Below are positions 42,550-52,559 of a stretch of 64,000 nucleotides of DNA, one piece after another (position 1 is the first letter of the stretch; each line of letters opens with the position of its first letter). This DNA comes from an archaeon. Its GTDB lineage: Archaea; Nanobdellota; Nanobdellia; Pacearchaeales; GW2011-AR1. A model generated the notes under the pieces. The model saw only the letters and a list, made by a program, of their open reading frames with translations. It ran no database searches and had not been told where the DNA came from. The stretch is from NCBI GenBank assembly GCA_018697295.1, contig JABHTJ010000002.1, positions 154,027 to 218,026 on the forward strand. Direction: 5' to 3'. A program made the position numbers and the translations under genes.

Positions 42550-43656
42550 AAATTGCAGTATGATTCCTATGATAAATGCAAGAGTTAATAGGATTATGAT
42601 TGGTGTGTTGATGAAAACCTTTATTTCAGGTTTTCTTTGTCCTTTTTTCTCCTCTTTTGCTCCTTTATTGATTAGCAGAATTAAAACTCCAGTTATTCCT
42701 GTCGAAATCACTCCTGCGATTCCAAGAATCGAAGAAAATCCTAACAAATTGAATTTTTGGATTATGATGTATAGAATTAGTGGCATTAAGGAGGTGAATA
42801 TGAATGTTTTTCTCTTTGAGAAGTTAAGGTCGAAAAGACAGCTATCTCTTAGGGAAAATGAAAGTACGAAATAGGATGTGAGCATGGTGAATATTCCGAG
42901 AATTATTATGATTGGTCCAAAAGAGAGCGTTGCGACTTCGGTTACGCTTTTTCCAAGGACTCCGACAAAGGTTGCCGTGAATATTGTGTAGAGAATGACT
43001 GGAATTGATAGTCCGATGAAAATTGCTTTTTTGAAGTTTTTCTCTTGACCTTTTATTTCGAGACGTAGTTCTGGGATTGCCGTGAAGCCAAGTAATGCAA
43101 ATAATATTACTCCTATTGGAAATGTGAAATTATTTGGCGGGATTGTTGTAAGATTTGCTGGATTAATGTTTTGGAGGTGGTAAATAAATAATCCGAGAAT
43201 GATTGCGATGATTGCGATGACGCCATATGTTTCAACTTTTTTGAGGCTCTTTAATCCTTCTCGTAAGAGTAACGTCATGACAAGCCAGAATAAGAATCCA
43301 AGAAATAGTGGGTTGATGTTTCCTGGAAGAAGCTGGGAAAAACTTTGACCTTCTCCGATTAGGTATGCGATTAGTGCAGAATAAACTCCAAAGATTACTG
43401 TTAGAAACATTATTTTTTCTCCCCAAGGTCCTAGGTATATTTTTGCATAACCTGTGAGTTGGTGTTTTGATTTTGTTCTTAGAGTTACTTCTGCAAGAGA
43501 AAAATTAATGAAAAGCATGACAATGGAGAGAATGATGAGCCAGAAGATTCCGACGAGAAAACCTGATTTTGCGAAAACAAATGGAAGACCAAGAATTCCT
43601 GCACCGATAACTGCACCTGAGAGTGTGAATGTTGTTGCCCAGAATTTTTTATTCAT
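42544..43656 (-). CDS. Amino-acid permease (APC superfamily, aromatic/neutral amino acid type)
   Basis: 370 residues with about ten to eleven hydrophobic helices. The first, TLSGAVIGAGILGLPFVFAKSG, holds the unwound GAVIGAGILGLP substrate-binding loop of the HAAAP/AAAP families. Later ALLGFTAIPELRLEIKG resembles the sixth helix. It should import an amino acid with H+ or Na+. Substrate not determined. Its stop codon lies in the target duplication of the neighbouring mobile element but is intact. Confidence 0.9.
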   Translation of the reverse strand: MNKKFWATTFTLSGAVIGAGILGLPFVFAKSGFLVGIFWLIILSIVMLFINFSLAEVTLRTKSKHQLTGYAKIYLGPWGEKIMFLTVIFGVYSALIAYLIGEGQSFSQLLPGNINPLFLGFLFWLVMTLLLREGLKSLKKVETYGVIAIIAIILGLFIYHLQNINPANLTTIPPNNFTFPIGVILFALLGFTAIPELRLEIKGQEKNFKKAIFIGLSIPVILYTIFTATFVGVLGKSVTEVATLSFGPIIIILGIFTMLTSYFVLSFSLRDSCLFDLNFSKRKTFIFTSLMPLILYIIIQKFNLLGFSSILGIAGVISTGITGVLILLINKGAKEEKKGQRKPEIKVFINTPIIILLTLAFIIGIILQFN

Positions 43657-43766
43657 AGTATCACCTTTGTTTTGATGGTTGAGCGTGTTTATAAGATTTT
43701 ATGATTGATTTAATCACACACAATTTTTTAAATGAATTTTTGCTTATTAAATTCCTTGGGTGAAAT

Positions 43767-45572
43767 ATGGTAGAAATTGTAGTAAATGATAACTTTAACG
43801 AAGCAGGTGAAGCTAACTTATTCGAAGATATTGGTAATGGGAAATTTGAGTCTTCTGATTTATTTAAACTTAGAATGGATGTAGATGAACTAGTTGAGGA
43901 TTCGGAAATTAATGAACTTTTATCTTATGGGAGTTTTTCTAAAAACTTGGCGTACGATTTGCCTTATCAGAGGTCTGGTGCGATTAAACTTTTGCGAGAT
44001 TTTAATATGAGTGCTCTTTTGGCTGATGAGGTTGGACTTGGGAAAACTATTACGACAGGAATGGCGATTAAGGAGGGAATTTATCGTGGGTTTTTGAAAA
44101 AGATTGTTATTTTAACTCCTCCAAGTTTGGTTGATCAATGGGTGATTGAACTTCGAGATAAATTTGGGTTAGAGTTTAATATTATTGAGTCTGCCGAGGA
44201 TTGGAATAAATTTGATTTTGCTATTGCGTCAATTGATCGTGTGAAGATTTTTGACAAAGTTACTCGTGGATTCCGGCATAAAAGTGCACATTCTGTTTTG
44301 TGGGATTTGGTGATTGTTGATGAGGCTCATAAATTAAAAGAAAAAAATACGGTTCGTTGGAAATTTGTAGATCGGCTGCAAAAAAAGCGGTTTTTGCTCT
44401 TGACAGCGACGCCATTTCAAAATGATTTGATTGAACTTTACAATCTTTTACATTTGCTTAAGCGTGGTCACTTGGGAACAATAAAGGAATTTCGGCAAAA
44501 ATTCTTATACCGAGGAAATAGTCGTCATCCTCTTAATCCCCTTGACTTGAAAAAAAAATTAGAAGAAGTTATGGTTCGGCGTCGACGTGATGAAACTGGA
44601 ATTGATTACAAGGCTCGTGTTCCAAAAATTGTTACTGTTGAACTTAGCAAAACTGAGAAGATGATTTATGATAATACTGTTCGATTGTTAAAGGAGAATT
44701 ATTTTCGTGCAGATGGTCGGGAAATTAATGCCCTCTTGATCGTGTTTGCAATTTTGCCAAAGATTACGAGTTCATCTGCTTCGGCTAAAGAGAGTTTGCA
44801 AAGAATTATTGATACTGAAACTTACCATGAAATTACAAAGACGTTTGCGCAAGGTATACTTGATGATTATGCAACTGTTGAACGCGATTCGAAAATTGAA
44901 AAATTGGTTGAGTTGATTGAAGAAATTATTTCTCGCAAAAATGAAGATGGAAGTAAATCAGACGAGAAGATTTTAATTTATACTCGGCATCCAACCACAC
45001 TTCGCTATATTGTTGAAAAGCTCAAGCCATTTAATTTGAAAATTATTGAATTTATGGGTGGGCTTGATAGAGAAGAAAAATCGCGAAGGATAGAATCATT
45101 TAAACGAGGTGAAGCAGATATTATGATCTCGACAGATACTGGGGCGGAAGGACTTAATTTTCAGTTTTGTCGGAATTTAATTAATTATGATTTGCCTTGG
45201 AATCCGATGTCAGTTGAACAGCGAATTGGTCGCCTTGATAGGATTGGTCAGAATAGGGATATGTACATTTATTCGTTTGCGACGAAGGGAACGATGGAAG
45301 AACATGTAGTTGACCTGATAATAAATAAGATGTGTTGTGTTGGGCTTGTGATTGGTGAGTTGCCGATTATTTTATTTAATCTTGGACTTGATGGCGAGGG
45401 AAAATCTGGAAGAAATAAAATTGAAGAGAAGTTGATGGCGTCGTTTATCGAAGGGAAAGGGAACTTAGAATTTTTTGCTCGAAACGTAAATGAAATTGCT
45501 GCAGAGATTAGTTTAGGCATGAAAGATTATGAAAATGATAAAGTTAGCAATAAGAAATTTTTTGATGAATAA
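43767..45572 (+). CDS. SNF2-family helicase-like ATPase
   Basis: 601 residues with all SNF2 motifs: LLADEVGLGKT (Walker A), IVDEAHKLK (II), LLTATPFQN (III), then the second RecA lobe with IYTRHPTTLRYIV, STDTGAEGLNFQ (V) and QRIGRLDRIGQ (VI). These motors translocate on double-stranded DNA and remodel protein-DNA complexes; RapA/HepA and several phage-defence helicases belong to this group. It has no accessory domain after the motor. A Cys-rich protein gene 0.7 kb downstream on the same strand may be its partner. Confidence 0.93.
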   Translation: MVEIVVNDNFNEAGEANLFEDIGNGKFESSDLFKLRMDVDELVEDSEINELLSYGSFSKNLAYDLPYQRSGAIKLLRDFNMSALLADEVGLGKTITTGMAIKEGIYRGFLKKIVILTPPSLVDQWVIELRDKFGLEFNIIESAEDWNKFDFAIASIDRVKIFDKVTRGFRHKSAHSVLWDLVIVDEAHKLKEKNTVRWKFVDRLQKKRFLLLTATPFQNDLIELYNLLHLLKRGHLGTIKEFRQKFLYRGNSRHPLNPLDLKKKLEEVMVRRRRDETGIDYKARVPKIVTVELSKTEKMIYDNTVRLLKENYFRADGREINALLIVFAILPKITSSSASAKESLQRIIDTETYHEITKTFAQGILDDYATVERDSKIEKLVELIEEIISRKNEDGSKSDEKILIYTRHPTTLRYIVEKLKPFNLKIIEFMGGLDREEKSRRIESFKRGEADIMISTDTGAEGLNFQFCRNLINYDLPWNPMSVEQRIGRLDRIGQNRDMYIYSFATKGTMEEHVVDLIINKMCCVGLVIGELPIILFNLGLDGEGKSGRNKIEEKLMASFIEGKGNLEFFARNVNEIAAEISLGMKDYENDKVSNKKFFDE

Positions 45573-45584
45573 AAATTAAAAAAA

Positions 45585-46061
45585 TTATTTTTTTTCTTTC
45601 CAGGCAACGAATCCGATAACTACGAAGTAGAGGGGCGTTCCGATTTTTGGGACTATTTGTGCGAGGCTAAACCATCCAGGATATTTTCTTGCTTCAAAAA
45701 TTCTCCAGTGGGAGATTATTAATAATATGAATAGTGCTACCCAGCCAAGAATTGGAATTAGTATTAAGAAAATCCATGCCCAATGGAAACCTCCAAGTTG
45801 TAATCTCATTGCACTTGATGCGAATGGAATCCATGCAAGCCACGGGTTTTTATGTTTTGATTTTTTTGCAATTGTTTGCCATGCGAGTGCGTGATAGATA
45901 TATAGTGCTGCTAATAATGTTATCGCGAATAATATTCCAAATGCAAGTAGGATTCCGGCAATGCCTCCTGCAAAACCTCCTGCGAAATTTTGTGCGATTG
46001 GACAATTTGCTATAGCTGATTCATTTCCTGCGAAAAATTCTGTGCATGTGCTGAATACCAT
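45585..46061 (-). CDS. DUF5684-like small membrane protein
   Basis: 158 residues with about four membrane segments. WQTIAKKSKHKNPWLAWIPF then WILI-type helices and RKYPGWFSLAQIVPKIG match the W-A-K-HKPWWAWIP and YPGW pattern of DUF5684 proteins, which are often misannotated as signal peptidase-like. Function unknown. It is convergent with the SNF2 gene. Confidence 0.65.
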   Translation of the reverse strand: MVFSTCTEFFAGNESAIANCPIAQNFAGGFAGGIAGILLAFGILFAITLLAALYIYHALAWQTIAKKSKHKNPWLAWIPFASSAMRLQLGGFHWAWIFLILIPILGWVALFILLIISHWRIFEARKYPGWFSLAQIVPKIGTPLYFVVIGFVAWKEKK

Positions 46062-46130
46062 CTTTTTATTACTTATAGTAAGTGGTTATTGTTTATAAAA
46101 TTTGGGTTTTTTGTCGGTTTAGGATTTATC

Positions 46131-46156
46131 GTTTTTGGCAACGTGTTACCAAAAAC
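46131..46156. repeat. Inverted repeat in divergent promoter region
   Basis: GTTTTTGG (46131-46138) pairs with CCAAAAAC (46149-46156), and inner AAC/GTT adds three more pairs with one mismatch. It lies between the divergent DUF5684 and zinc-protein genes and could be an operator or hairpin. The rest of the 242-nt gap (46062-46303) shows only a GGATTAATCC palindrome near 46210. Confidence 0.4.
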
Positions 46157-46303
46157 TCGAGAGGGTGCAGTTTGTGAGTGCCTAGGTTTTGTGTTGTTGG
46201 TTGGTACTGGATTAATCCGATTAGGAATAATCTAGTTGGGTTGGTTAGATTGGGTGCGGTTTAGTACAACAATTCCTTTAAACTCTAGTCTAATTCTAAA
46301 AAC

Positions 46304-47749
46304 ATGTCATCAAAAATAGAAACATTCACGGAGGAATTTCTCAAGAATCTCAATGCAACAATAACCAAAAACTCGTCAACATGGAATGTCGAAAACATCC
46401 CGCAGAGTTTTCAGGATTTTGTTGGACTCTCTGCGCCATACACATTAAACTTCGCGGAATCAACTGACGACTCGCTTTTTGTTGGGCGGGGGAGTCGGTT
46501 CTTTTCTGCGATGACGCAATATCTTGAGAATGTGGGGAAGAATACTATTCTCAAGATTGACTTTGATGATTCGTTGCATAATCCTGTGGAGGAAATACGT
46601 AAGCGGATTTCTTTGAAGAACTGCGAGATTGAAAATCTTGCGAAGACTTTTACGAATCATTTTTTTACGCGGTTTACGTTTCGAACTCAGTTTCGTTATT
46701 TGAATGAGTCGGAAACGGTGATGGGTGAAATTTATGTTCATGATGGTGAGGTAGTCTCGGGAGATTTATCTGGATATCGAGTTGTTGAGGGGACGCTGGA
46801 CTCCTCTAGTTCTTCTGATTCTTCTCAGTCTTCTCATTCATTGAATGTTTCCCCGGATACTCTTCGTCCAGATCATGAAATTGCTATTGCGCGAGTTAAG
46901 GAATTGGTGATTAGTAAAACTCATGAAATTAGTGAAGTTCTTGAAAAAAATTTGGGCGAAGAAGAATCTCGAATTCGGATTCACTATGAGAATTTGTTGG
47001 GGGAACTTGGAGGTGACTTGCAAAGTAGGATTAGTAAAATTAAGGAGCTTGAACTTGCTCTTCGAGTTGCAGATGGCGTGGAGGCAGATGAACTTCGAGT
47101 AAAGCATGAACGGCTTCAAAAAAATCTTGTTAAGATTGGAGATGACGATTCCCGTTCGAGAATTTTAAAAGAACAGTCGTTTACATTGCAGGATGCGAAG
47201 ACAAAACATTCTTTGACTATTGATAATAAACTTATGAACACGACGATTATTTATTATCCTGTTTATTCTTGCAACTTATATTTGAAGGGATACGACTCGA
47301 AAAGATTTATTACACTTTCTTATGATCCACTTTTACAAAAACTTGGAGCAATTAATTGCGAAGTATGTAAAAATTCTGTAGTCGATATTAATCTTTGTTC
47401 TAATGGACATATTACTTGTGAGGATTGTTTAGATAAATGTGGGGAGTGTGGAAAGATTCATTGTAAGACTTGCGTTTCTAAATCTTGTAGTGGTTGTGCG
47501 AAAAAACTTTGTAAGTCTTGTTCGTTTTTATGTTTTGGTTGTAGTAATTATGTTTGTATTAATCATTTGAGAAATGATGTTGTGACTGGCGAACAGCGTT
47601 GTGCAATGTGTCTTCGTGCGTGTCTGCGCTGTCATGGATTAACGGAAGCGAAATATTTTGGTGAAGCGATTGATGGTTCAAAAGTTTGTCAGAAATGTTT
47701 GGGTGGAGAAAGAAGAGGGGAAGTTTTGAAAGATGTTTTTCGAGAGTGA
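46304..47749 (+). CDS. Cys-rich zinc-binding protein, possible SNF2 partner
   Basis: 481 residues. An N-terminal globular part (to about 160) is followed by a Ser-rich linker (SSSSSDSSQSSHS), a charged helical segment rich in Glu/Lys (about 190-290), a strand region YYPVYSCNLYLKG, and a C-terminal block of about ten CxxC pairs (CEVCKNSV, CEDCLDKCGECG, CKTC, CSGC, CFGC, CAMC, CLRCHG), like tandem RING/B-box or treble-clef fingers. I do not recognise the whole protein. Its position near a SNF2 motor lacking extra domains suggests a DNA- or protein-binding partner. Confidence 0.55.
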   Translation: MSSKIETFTEEFLKNLNATITKNSSTWNVENIPQSFQDFVGLSAPYTLNFAESTDDSLFVGRGSRFFSAMTQYLENVGKNTILKIDFDDSLHNPVEEIRKRISLKNCEIENLAKTFTNHFFTRFTFRTQFRYLNESETVMGEIYVHDGEVVSGDLSGYRVVEGTLDSSSSSDSSQSSHSLNVSPDTLRPDHEIAIARVKELVISKTHEISEVLEKNLGEEESRIRIHYENLLGELGGDLQSRISKIKELELALRVADGVEADELRVKHERLQKNLVKIGDDDSRSRILKEQSFTLQDAKTKHSLTIDNKLMNTTIIYYPVYSCNLYLKGYDSKRFITLSYDPLLQKLGAINCEVCKNSVVDINLCSNGHITCEDCLDKCGECGKIHCKTCVSKSCSGCAKKLCKSCSFLCFGCSNYVCINHLRNDVVTGEQRCAMCLRACLRCHGLTEAKYFGEAIDGSKVCQKCLGGERRGEVLKDVFRE

Positions 47750-47763
47750 TGGATTGACTTATC

Positions 47764-47840
47764 GATTGTCAATAGCGCTTTTGTAGCGCTATTTTGTATT
47801 GCGCCACGACGCTCTTTTGTCGCGGCGGCGCTGGACAATC
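47764..47840 (+). repeat. 77-bp structured repeat, copy 2
   Basis: Gap-free 77-bp match to 20162-20238 in the same orientation. Here the outer stem GATTGTC/GACAATC and the left hairpin AATAGCGCT/AGCGCTATT (9 bp, loop TTTGT) are perfect. The right arm GCGCC/GGCGC has one internal mismatch. It lies between the convergent zinc-protein and giant surface-protein genes. Confidence 0.75.
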
Positions 47841-47886
47841 AACAAAATTGTTAAAAGATTTTTTTGAAAATATTTAGTGGAAATAT

Positions 47887-50800
47887 TTATCTTCTTGATT
47901 TGACTTCTGCTGTATTTGGCGAAGTTGAACTTGACGTAGTTGTTGGCTCCGAATTTTTCCCTTCACTGTTCGCGTCGCTAGTTTCTTTGATGTCATTTCC
48001 TGTTGAACTGATTTGGCCAGTGAAACTTTTTATCTTATCGTAGATTTTTTGAATTACTGTTCTTGAATCTAGTTCTGGTGTTGGAGGCGATTGGGGTAGT
48101 GGCGCAGTTGCACAAACACAGCCCTGCGTTCCCGAAATTGTTGGCATAATACATGTTCCGCCGCTACAAGGATTATCTCCTCCCCAATTTGCTTCATCTA
48201 ACAGGTTTATATTTACGTCACATTCTTCTGATTGTCCGTAAGCATTTGGTGTTTGAACTATTCCATCTCCACAAAATCCTGCTGGAAGAGAGGCTGCACT
48301 ACAATATCCCCATGGGTCTCCATTTCCTGCCCAAGCACAAATTTGATCATCGCAACGTAACTTTCCATCACAATTATAATCTACATTTGGATTTACTGGA
48401 TTTGCACAATTATTGTTCTCTGTCCACCATTGCGGATGGACTAATGGGTCTGTATCATCACAATCTCCTGCACAATCAGTAAATCCATCATTATCATTAT
48501 CTTCACAAGTGTTTGTTTGGATTCCATTAGGAATATTGCTTACAAAATTTAGTCCACAAGGAAGTTCTTCATTGAATTTTTCTAAATGAATTCCAACATT
48601 GTCAGTTTCAAAGAATCTATCTGGATTAATATATGCTACCTTAAAAAGTTCTGTAAAAATAGCTTTATCTTCGCTAAATGAAGAGATACCCAAATCTTGA
48701 GACACTTTTAACCCACCACACCATCCAGTATACATTTGTGGATCTTCAATATTTTGGTATGTTGTATATGCTCGTAACTCTGAACCGGCTGGGTATGACC
48801 GATAAATTAATCTATTATATAATGCCACGCCTCCCTCTCCCTCATAGAGAATTATTGAATCATCAGCGTCGGAAGGATCGCCATTTCGAACCTTGGAATA
48901 ATCTTTATATACGAAAGTTCTAAGGTGCCAATAGTAATCTGTTATGATTTCTTCGATTAAATCTATATCATTTTGGTCTGTGATTGCATTATAAAATGCA
49001 TTAGATATTCCTTGTATGGCTAGTAAGTCATGATAGTGTTGTATTTTACAGTAGCCTAAGCTCTCAAAGCATCCACCACCTGATGCCAAATATTTTACTG
49101 GTAATGGATCTCCAGTCATAGGACTATTTCCATTAATTCCATATTGGCTTACAGTATCTTTATTTCTATTCCAATCAATAATTCCTAGTGTCGAAGTTAT
49201 GCTGTCTTGATAATAAGGGTCTCCGGTCATTGAGAACATTTTTGTAGCAATACCTAACAGCCGGCCATTATCTCTGGACGATTGATAAAAGCCTGGGACC
49301 CATCCTTCATTAGCAATATAGGACGAAACTATATTCTCTACCTGATTTTCAGCTAATTCAAATGCCATATAATCTCCAGCTAACATATATCTGTATGCTT
49401 CAGTTCCAATAGATGCATGAGATGCAATTTTCCCTGACCAACCGTGCCATAATGAACGAGAACCAAAAAGAATATTATTGTATAATACTCCGTTTGCACT
49501 TCTCCTATATTCGTTATTAGTATTGACGTCATGATCGCAGAATCCAAGATAATCTGTTGCACTTCCAGTGTGTCTGCAATCTAAAATTCCTCCAACCGTA
49601 GTTTCATATAAAGGTGAATCAAATTGTGTAAATGTGCTTGCATCCAAATGTTCTAATGGTTCATATCCTATTCCGTGGTCAGTTAGATAGGGAGTTGCAT
49701 AAAGGAGAAATCTCATTCCATCTAAATATTCTCTATTACAGTCATCCTGACAAGACATGAAATATTTTATTGCCTCATCTGGGTCCTGTCTGAGATTTGG
49801 GGCCATCCCTGGAGTTCCTGCATTTTTGTAGCCATAGAAATATCTTCCAAAACGGTGACCTAAAAAACCACTCGATAATTCGCCCTTTTTTCCAGCAAAA
49901 TCGGCCTGAGCCTCGGTATCCCAATTAAATGTAGGATCGATTGCATCAGGATTTACCATGTCTTCGAAAAAATATTTACCTGCGGTATTCCACTTGTCCA
50001 ATTTTTGCCCTCCATTAATTCCATTTTCTTCATAATAATCAAATTGTTTTGGGGTATTTGTGTCCAGAGATAGCGTCATTCTTGTTAAAATTCCCTGCCC
50101 TCCTGCAATGAAATTACTCGCAGAGTTTCCCTCATTATATGGTGCGCCGCTCAAAGTTTCTTGACCGTCGGTTGGCATAATCCAATATTTTCTATGTCTT
50201 GGTCCATTATTTTCTTTGTAAGATGGGTCTAGATAACTATCGTCTAAGATGTAAATATTTGATGGATCTACAGTTTTAGTCTCTAAAGAAATATTTTCAT
50301 AAAACATAAATCCGTTTTGACCAGTTATATAATTATAGGGATCATTACCTACTCCTGGAGTCCAACTATCCTCTGCCAAGTTACCGAAGTTAGTTACTAA
50401 AACATCAATTTTGATATGTGGCTGATTACTTACTATAGTTATAATAAATGTCGCACTAAACATGTAAGGAAGGCATGTTCCGCTTGAGTGTGTTGTACTA
50501 CATCCTTCAATTGGTCGAAGATTTTTTTGTAGTTTATACACTTGTGAAACTGGCCCAGTTTCTAAGCGTTCTATTAATGTGTCGTGGAGGTCGAATGCTA
50601 CTTCGTATTTTCCTCCAAGTAAATCTCCGGCGTATACTTTAATCGAATCATCTGTTAATGCAGTTAATACTTTTGGATGCATTACAAAGTTAGGGTTTGT
50701 TCCTTCTCCGACAGTATAATCTTTTCGTTCCCCAGCACTAAGTGAATGTAATACTTTTGCAACTCCAGTCCTTACCCATAATTCATCTGTTGCAGGATCT

Positions 50801-52464
50801 GTTATTTTATAATAAGAGGTTGGCATAATTTGAGTTACTAAAGATTCTCCTGCATTTACATGGACTATTTTTATTTGACCAAGTTGTGATTTTACGTATT
50901 CTCCCTGTTCAAAAGAAATTGGAAAGAAAGCATAATCGTTATTTGCGTCGAATGAATTATCGTTTTCTAAAAATACATCGTTTGTTCCAGGCTCGGGAGG
51001 AATGACAGTACATTCGGAATCATCTCCATCAGTATATCCATCACAATCATTATCATCTCCATCACTACACGTATCTCCCGTATCATCGTTTTCTAGTTCT
51101 TCTCCCGGGAGAATATGCCCTTCACAGTCTCCCCAAAATCCTTCCTGGTCACAAGTTACTGTTCCAGCATTACATACTCCAAATTCTCCTGTTTGACATG
51201 CCTCAGATGTTCCTGGAGTACATTCCGAACCTGCTTGACATTCCGGTTCGTTGGCATCTTTTCTTCCATCACAATCATTGTCTCGACCATCATTACAATT
51301 TCCTGCAGCGATACTCTCCTCAGTCCCATCTCTTACTTGATCGCACGTTCCCCACGCACTTGTACTTTGACAGATATGAATTCCTAAATTACAAATTCCA
51401 GGCTCTCCCGTTGAACAAAACTCGTCTTCTCCAGGTGTACATACTTGGCATCCCGTATCTGCTGCGTCGGTGTCTCCATCACAATCATTATCAAAAGTAT
51501 CTAGACAGGTTCCTGCTAATTCACTTTCTTCATCTGGTTCATTATCTTGTTCACAATTTCCCCATTCATTGTTGGGTCCGCAAGTTCTTGTTCCAGCATC
51601 GCAGATTCCAAGAAGGTCCATATTACAACTTTGTGTATCTCCTTCGAAACATAATCCTATGACACAATCACCATCTTGGGAATCAATTGCACCATCACAA
51701 TCATTATCGAGTCCGTCTGTACATATTTCTACTCCGGGTGAGTTCGCAACGCAAGCTCCCCACGATTCTTCTGAACAAGTTTCTGTTCCAACACTACAAA
51801 CTCCTTGTAAGTTGGTTGGGCAACTTCTAGTATCTCCATTAGTGCAATCTCCGCTTGAACCACTGCCGCCTCCACCGCCTCCGCCACCGCCTCCGCCAGA
51901 GCCTCCTGAACCTCCACTTCCCCCAGAATCATCACTATTGTCGTTTTCATTTTCAAAATCGAATTCGTTAATAATTATTTTAAAACTTGTAGAATAATAG
52001 TTGTATACATCTTCTTCAATTGAAATTACTGCGACGAGATAAGAAAGTTTTCCATTGTACTTTCCTATTAAATTTTCATTTAAGTTTAGTTTAATTTTAT
52101 TTGGGTTTATGAATGTGAAATCTAGTTTTTCGAAATCTTCTAAACTTTCTATGAACTCAATTTCTGGCCCAATATATAATCTCATTGTCGGTTCGTTTCC
52201 ATTATCTGAAGATTGTGGATAAAAATTTGCTCCGAGAATTTCATAGGTGCTTTCGTCAACGGCAGTGATTGATTCTGCGAGGATTGGGATTGAATAATCT
52301 TCTGAAGAATCTAATAAAAATTCTTTTTGCAATGGCCCTTCAAAATAAAATGTGAATAGGAGTATTGTTGGGATTCCGATGGCGATTAGTGCAATGAGAA
52401 CCTTAGAAGTTGTTTTTAATCTCGGCTTATTGTTCCTTCCCATTGCCCTCTCCCACTCTTTCAT
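47887..52464 (-). CDS. Giant membrane-anchored surface protein with MopE-like Cys repeats and a toroid-like domain
   Basis: 1525 residues. An N-terminal membrane helix (about 21-39, VLIALIAIGIPTILLFTF) is followed by a beta-type domain, a Gly/Ser linker (about 182-206), then four to five repeats with CTDGLDNDCDGAIDSQDGDC-like metal-binding motifs (to about residue 490). A large central region (about 500-1290), with LTDHGIGYEPLEHLD and GSRSLWHGWSGKIASH segments, may be a beta-sandwich plus alpha/alpha toroid like polysaccharide lyases. A further DNDNDGFTDCAGDCDDTD motif precedes a Ser/Thr-rich tail. A TATA-like TTATATAAAGG about 25 nt upstream supports the start at 52464. ATG 52443 is the alternative. 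Confidence 0.7.
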   Translation of the reverse strand: MKEWERAMGRNNKPRLKTTSKVLIALIAIGIPTILLFTFYFEGPLQKEFLLDSSEDYSIPILAESITAVDESTYEILGANFYPQSSDNGNEPTMRLYIGPEIEFIESLEDFEKLDFTFINPNKIKLNLNENLIGKYNGKLSYLVAVISIEEDVYNYYSTSFKIIINEFDFENENDNSDDSGGSGGSGGSGGGGGGGGGGGSGSSGDCTNGDTRSCPTNLQGVCSVGTETCSEESWGACVANSPGVEICTDGLDNDCDGAIDSQDGDCVIGLCFEGDTQSCNMDLLGICDAGTRTCGPNNEWGNCEQDNEPDEESELAGTCLDTFDNDCDGDTDAADTGCQVCTPGEDEFCSTGEPGICNLGIHICQSTSAWGTCDQVRDGTEESIAAGNCNDGRDNDCDGRKDANEPECQAGSECTPGTSEACQTGEFGVCNAGTVTCDQEGFWGDCEGHILPGEELENDDTGDTCSDGDDNDCDGYTDGDDSECTVIPPEPGTNDVFLENDNSFDANNDYAFFPISFEQGEYVKSQLGQIKIVHVNAGESLVTQIMPTSYYKITDPATDELWVRTGVAKVLHSLSAGERKDYTVGEGTNPNFVMHPKVLTALTDDSIKVYAGDLLGGKYEVAFDLHDTLIERLETGPVSQVYKLQKNLRPIEGCSTTHSSGTCLPYMFSATFIITIVSNQPHIKIDVLVTNFGNLAEDSWTPGVGNDPYNYITGQNGFMFYENISLETKTVDPSNIYILDDSYLDPSYKENNGPRHRKYWIMPTDGQETLSGAPYNEGNSASNFIAGGQGILTRMTLSLDTNTPKQFDYYEENGINGGQKLDKWNTAGKYFFEDMVNPDAIDPTFNWDTEAQADFAGKKGELSSGFLGHRFGRYFYGYKNAGTPGMAPNLRQDPDEAIKYFMSCQDDCNREYLDGMRFLLYATPYLTDHGIGYEPLEHLDASTFTQFDSPLYETTVGGILDCRHTGSATDYLGFCDHDVNTNNEYRRSANGVLYNNILFGSRSLWHGWSGKIASHASIGTEAYRYMLAGDYMAFELAENQVENIVSSYIANEGWVPGFYQSSRDNGRLLGIATKMFSMTGDPYYQDSITSTLGIIDWNRNKDTVSQYGINGNSPMTGDPLPVKYLASGGGCFESLGYCKIQHYHDLLAIQGISNAFYNAITDQNDIDLIEEIITDYYWHLRTFVYKDYSKVRNGDPSDADDSIILYEGEGGVALYNRLIYRSYPAGSELRAYTTYQNIEDPQMYTGWCGGLKVSQDLGISSFSEDKAIFTELFKVAYINPDRFFETDNVGIHLEKFNEELPCGLNFVSNIPNGIQTNTCEDNDNDGFTDCAGDCDDTDPLVHPQWWTENNNCANPVNPNVDYNCDGKLRCDDQICAWAGNGDPWGYCSAASLPAGFCGDGIVQTPNAYGQSEECDVNINLLDEANWGGDNPCSGGTCIMPTISGTQGCVCATAPLPQSPPTPELDSRTVIQKIYDKIKSFTGQISSTGNDIKETSDANSEGKNSEPTTTSSSTSPNTAEVKSRR

Positions 52465-52521
52465 TTATTTAGTAGATAATTCGCCTTTATATAATTGATG
52501 AAGATTTGGCAGATAGTTACT

Positions 52522-52530
52522 TTTATAAAT
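52522..52530 (+). promoter_or_regulatory. TATA box for tRNA-Arg
   Basis: TTTATAAAT is placed so that transcription would begin near 52551, giving a leader of about 8-9 nt. Confidence 0.5.
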
Positions 52531-52559
52531 AATTTTTCGCTTTGATTTGTATTCCACGA

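Noticed and set aside
51840-51925. GGN-rich tract in the giant surface gene as a minisatellite
   Set aside because: It encodes an in-frame Gly/Ser linker between two domains, which explains the simple sequence.
51002-51997. Plus-strand ORFs of 64-175 codons opposite the giant surface gene
   Set aside because: Low-complexity Ser/Pro/His shadows of the Cys/Asp repeats on the other strand.
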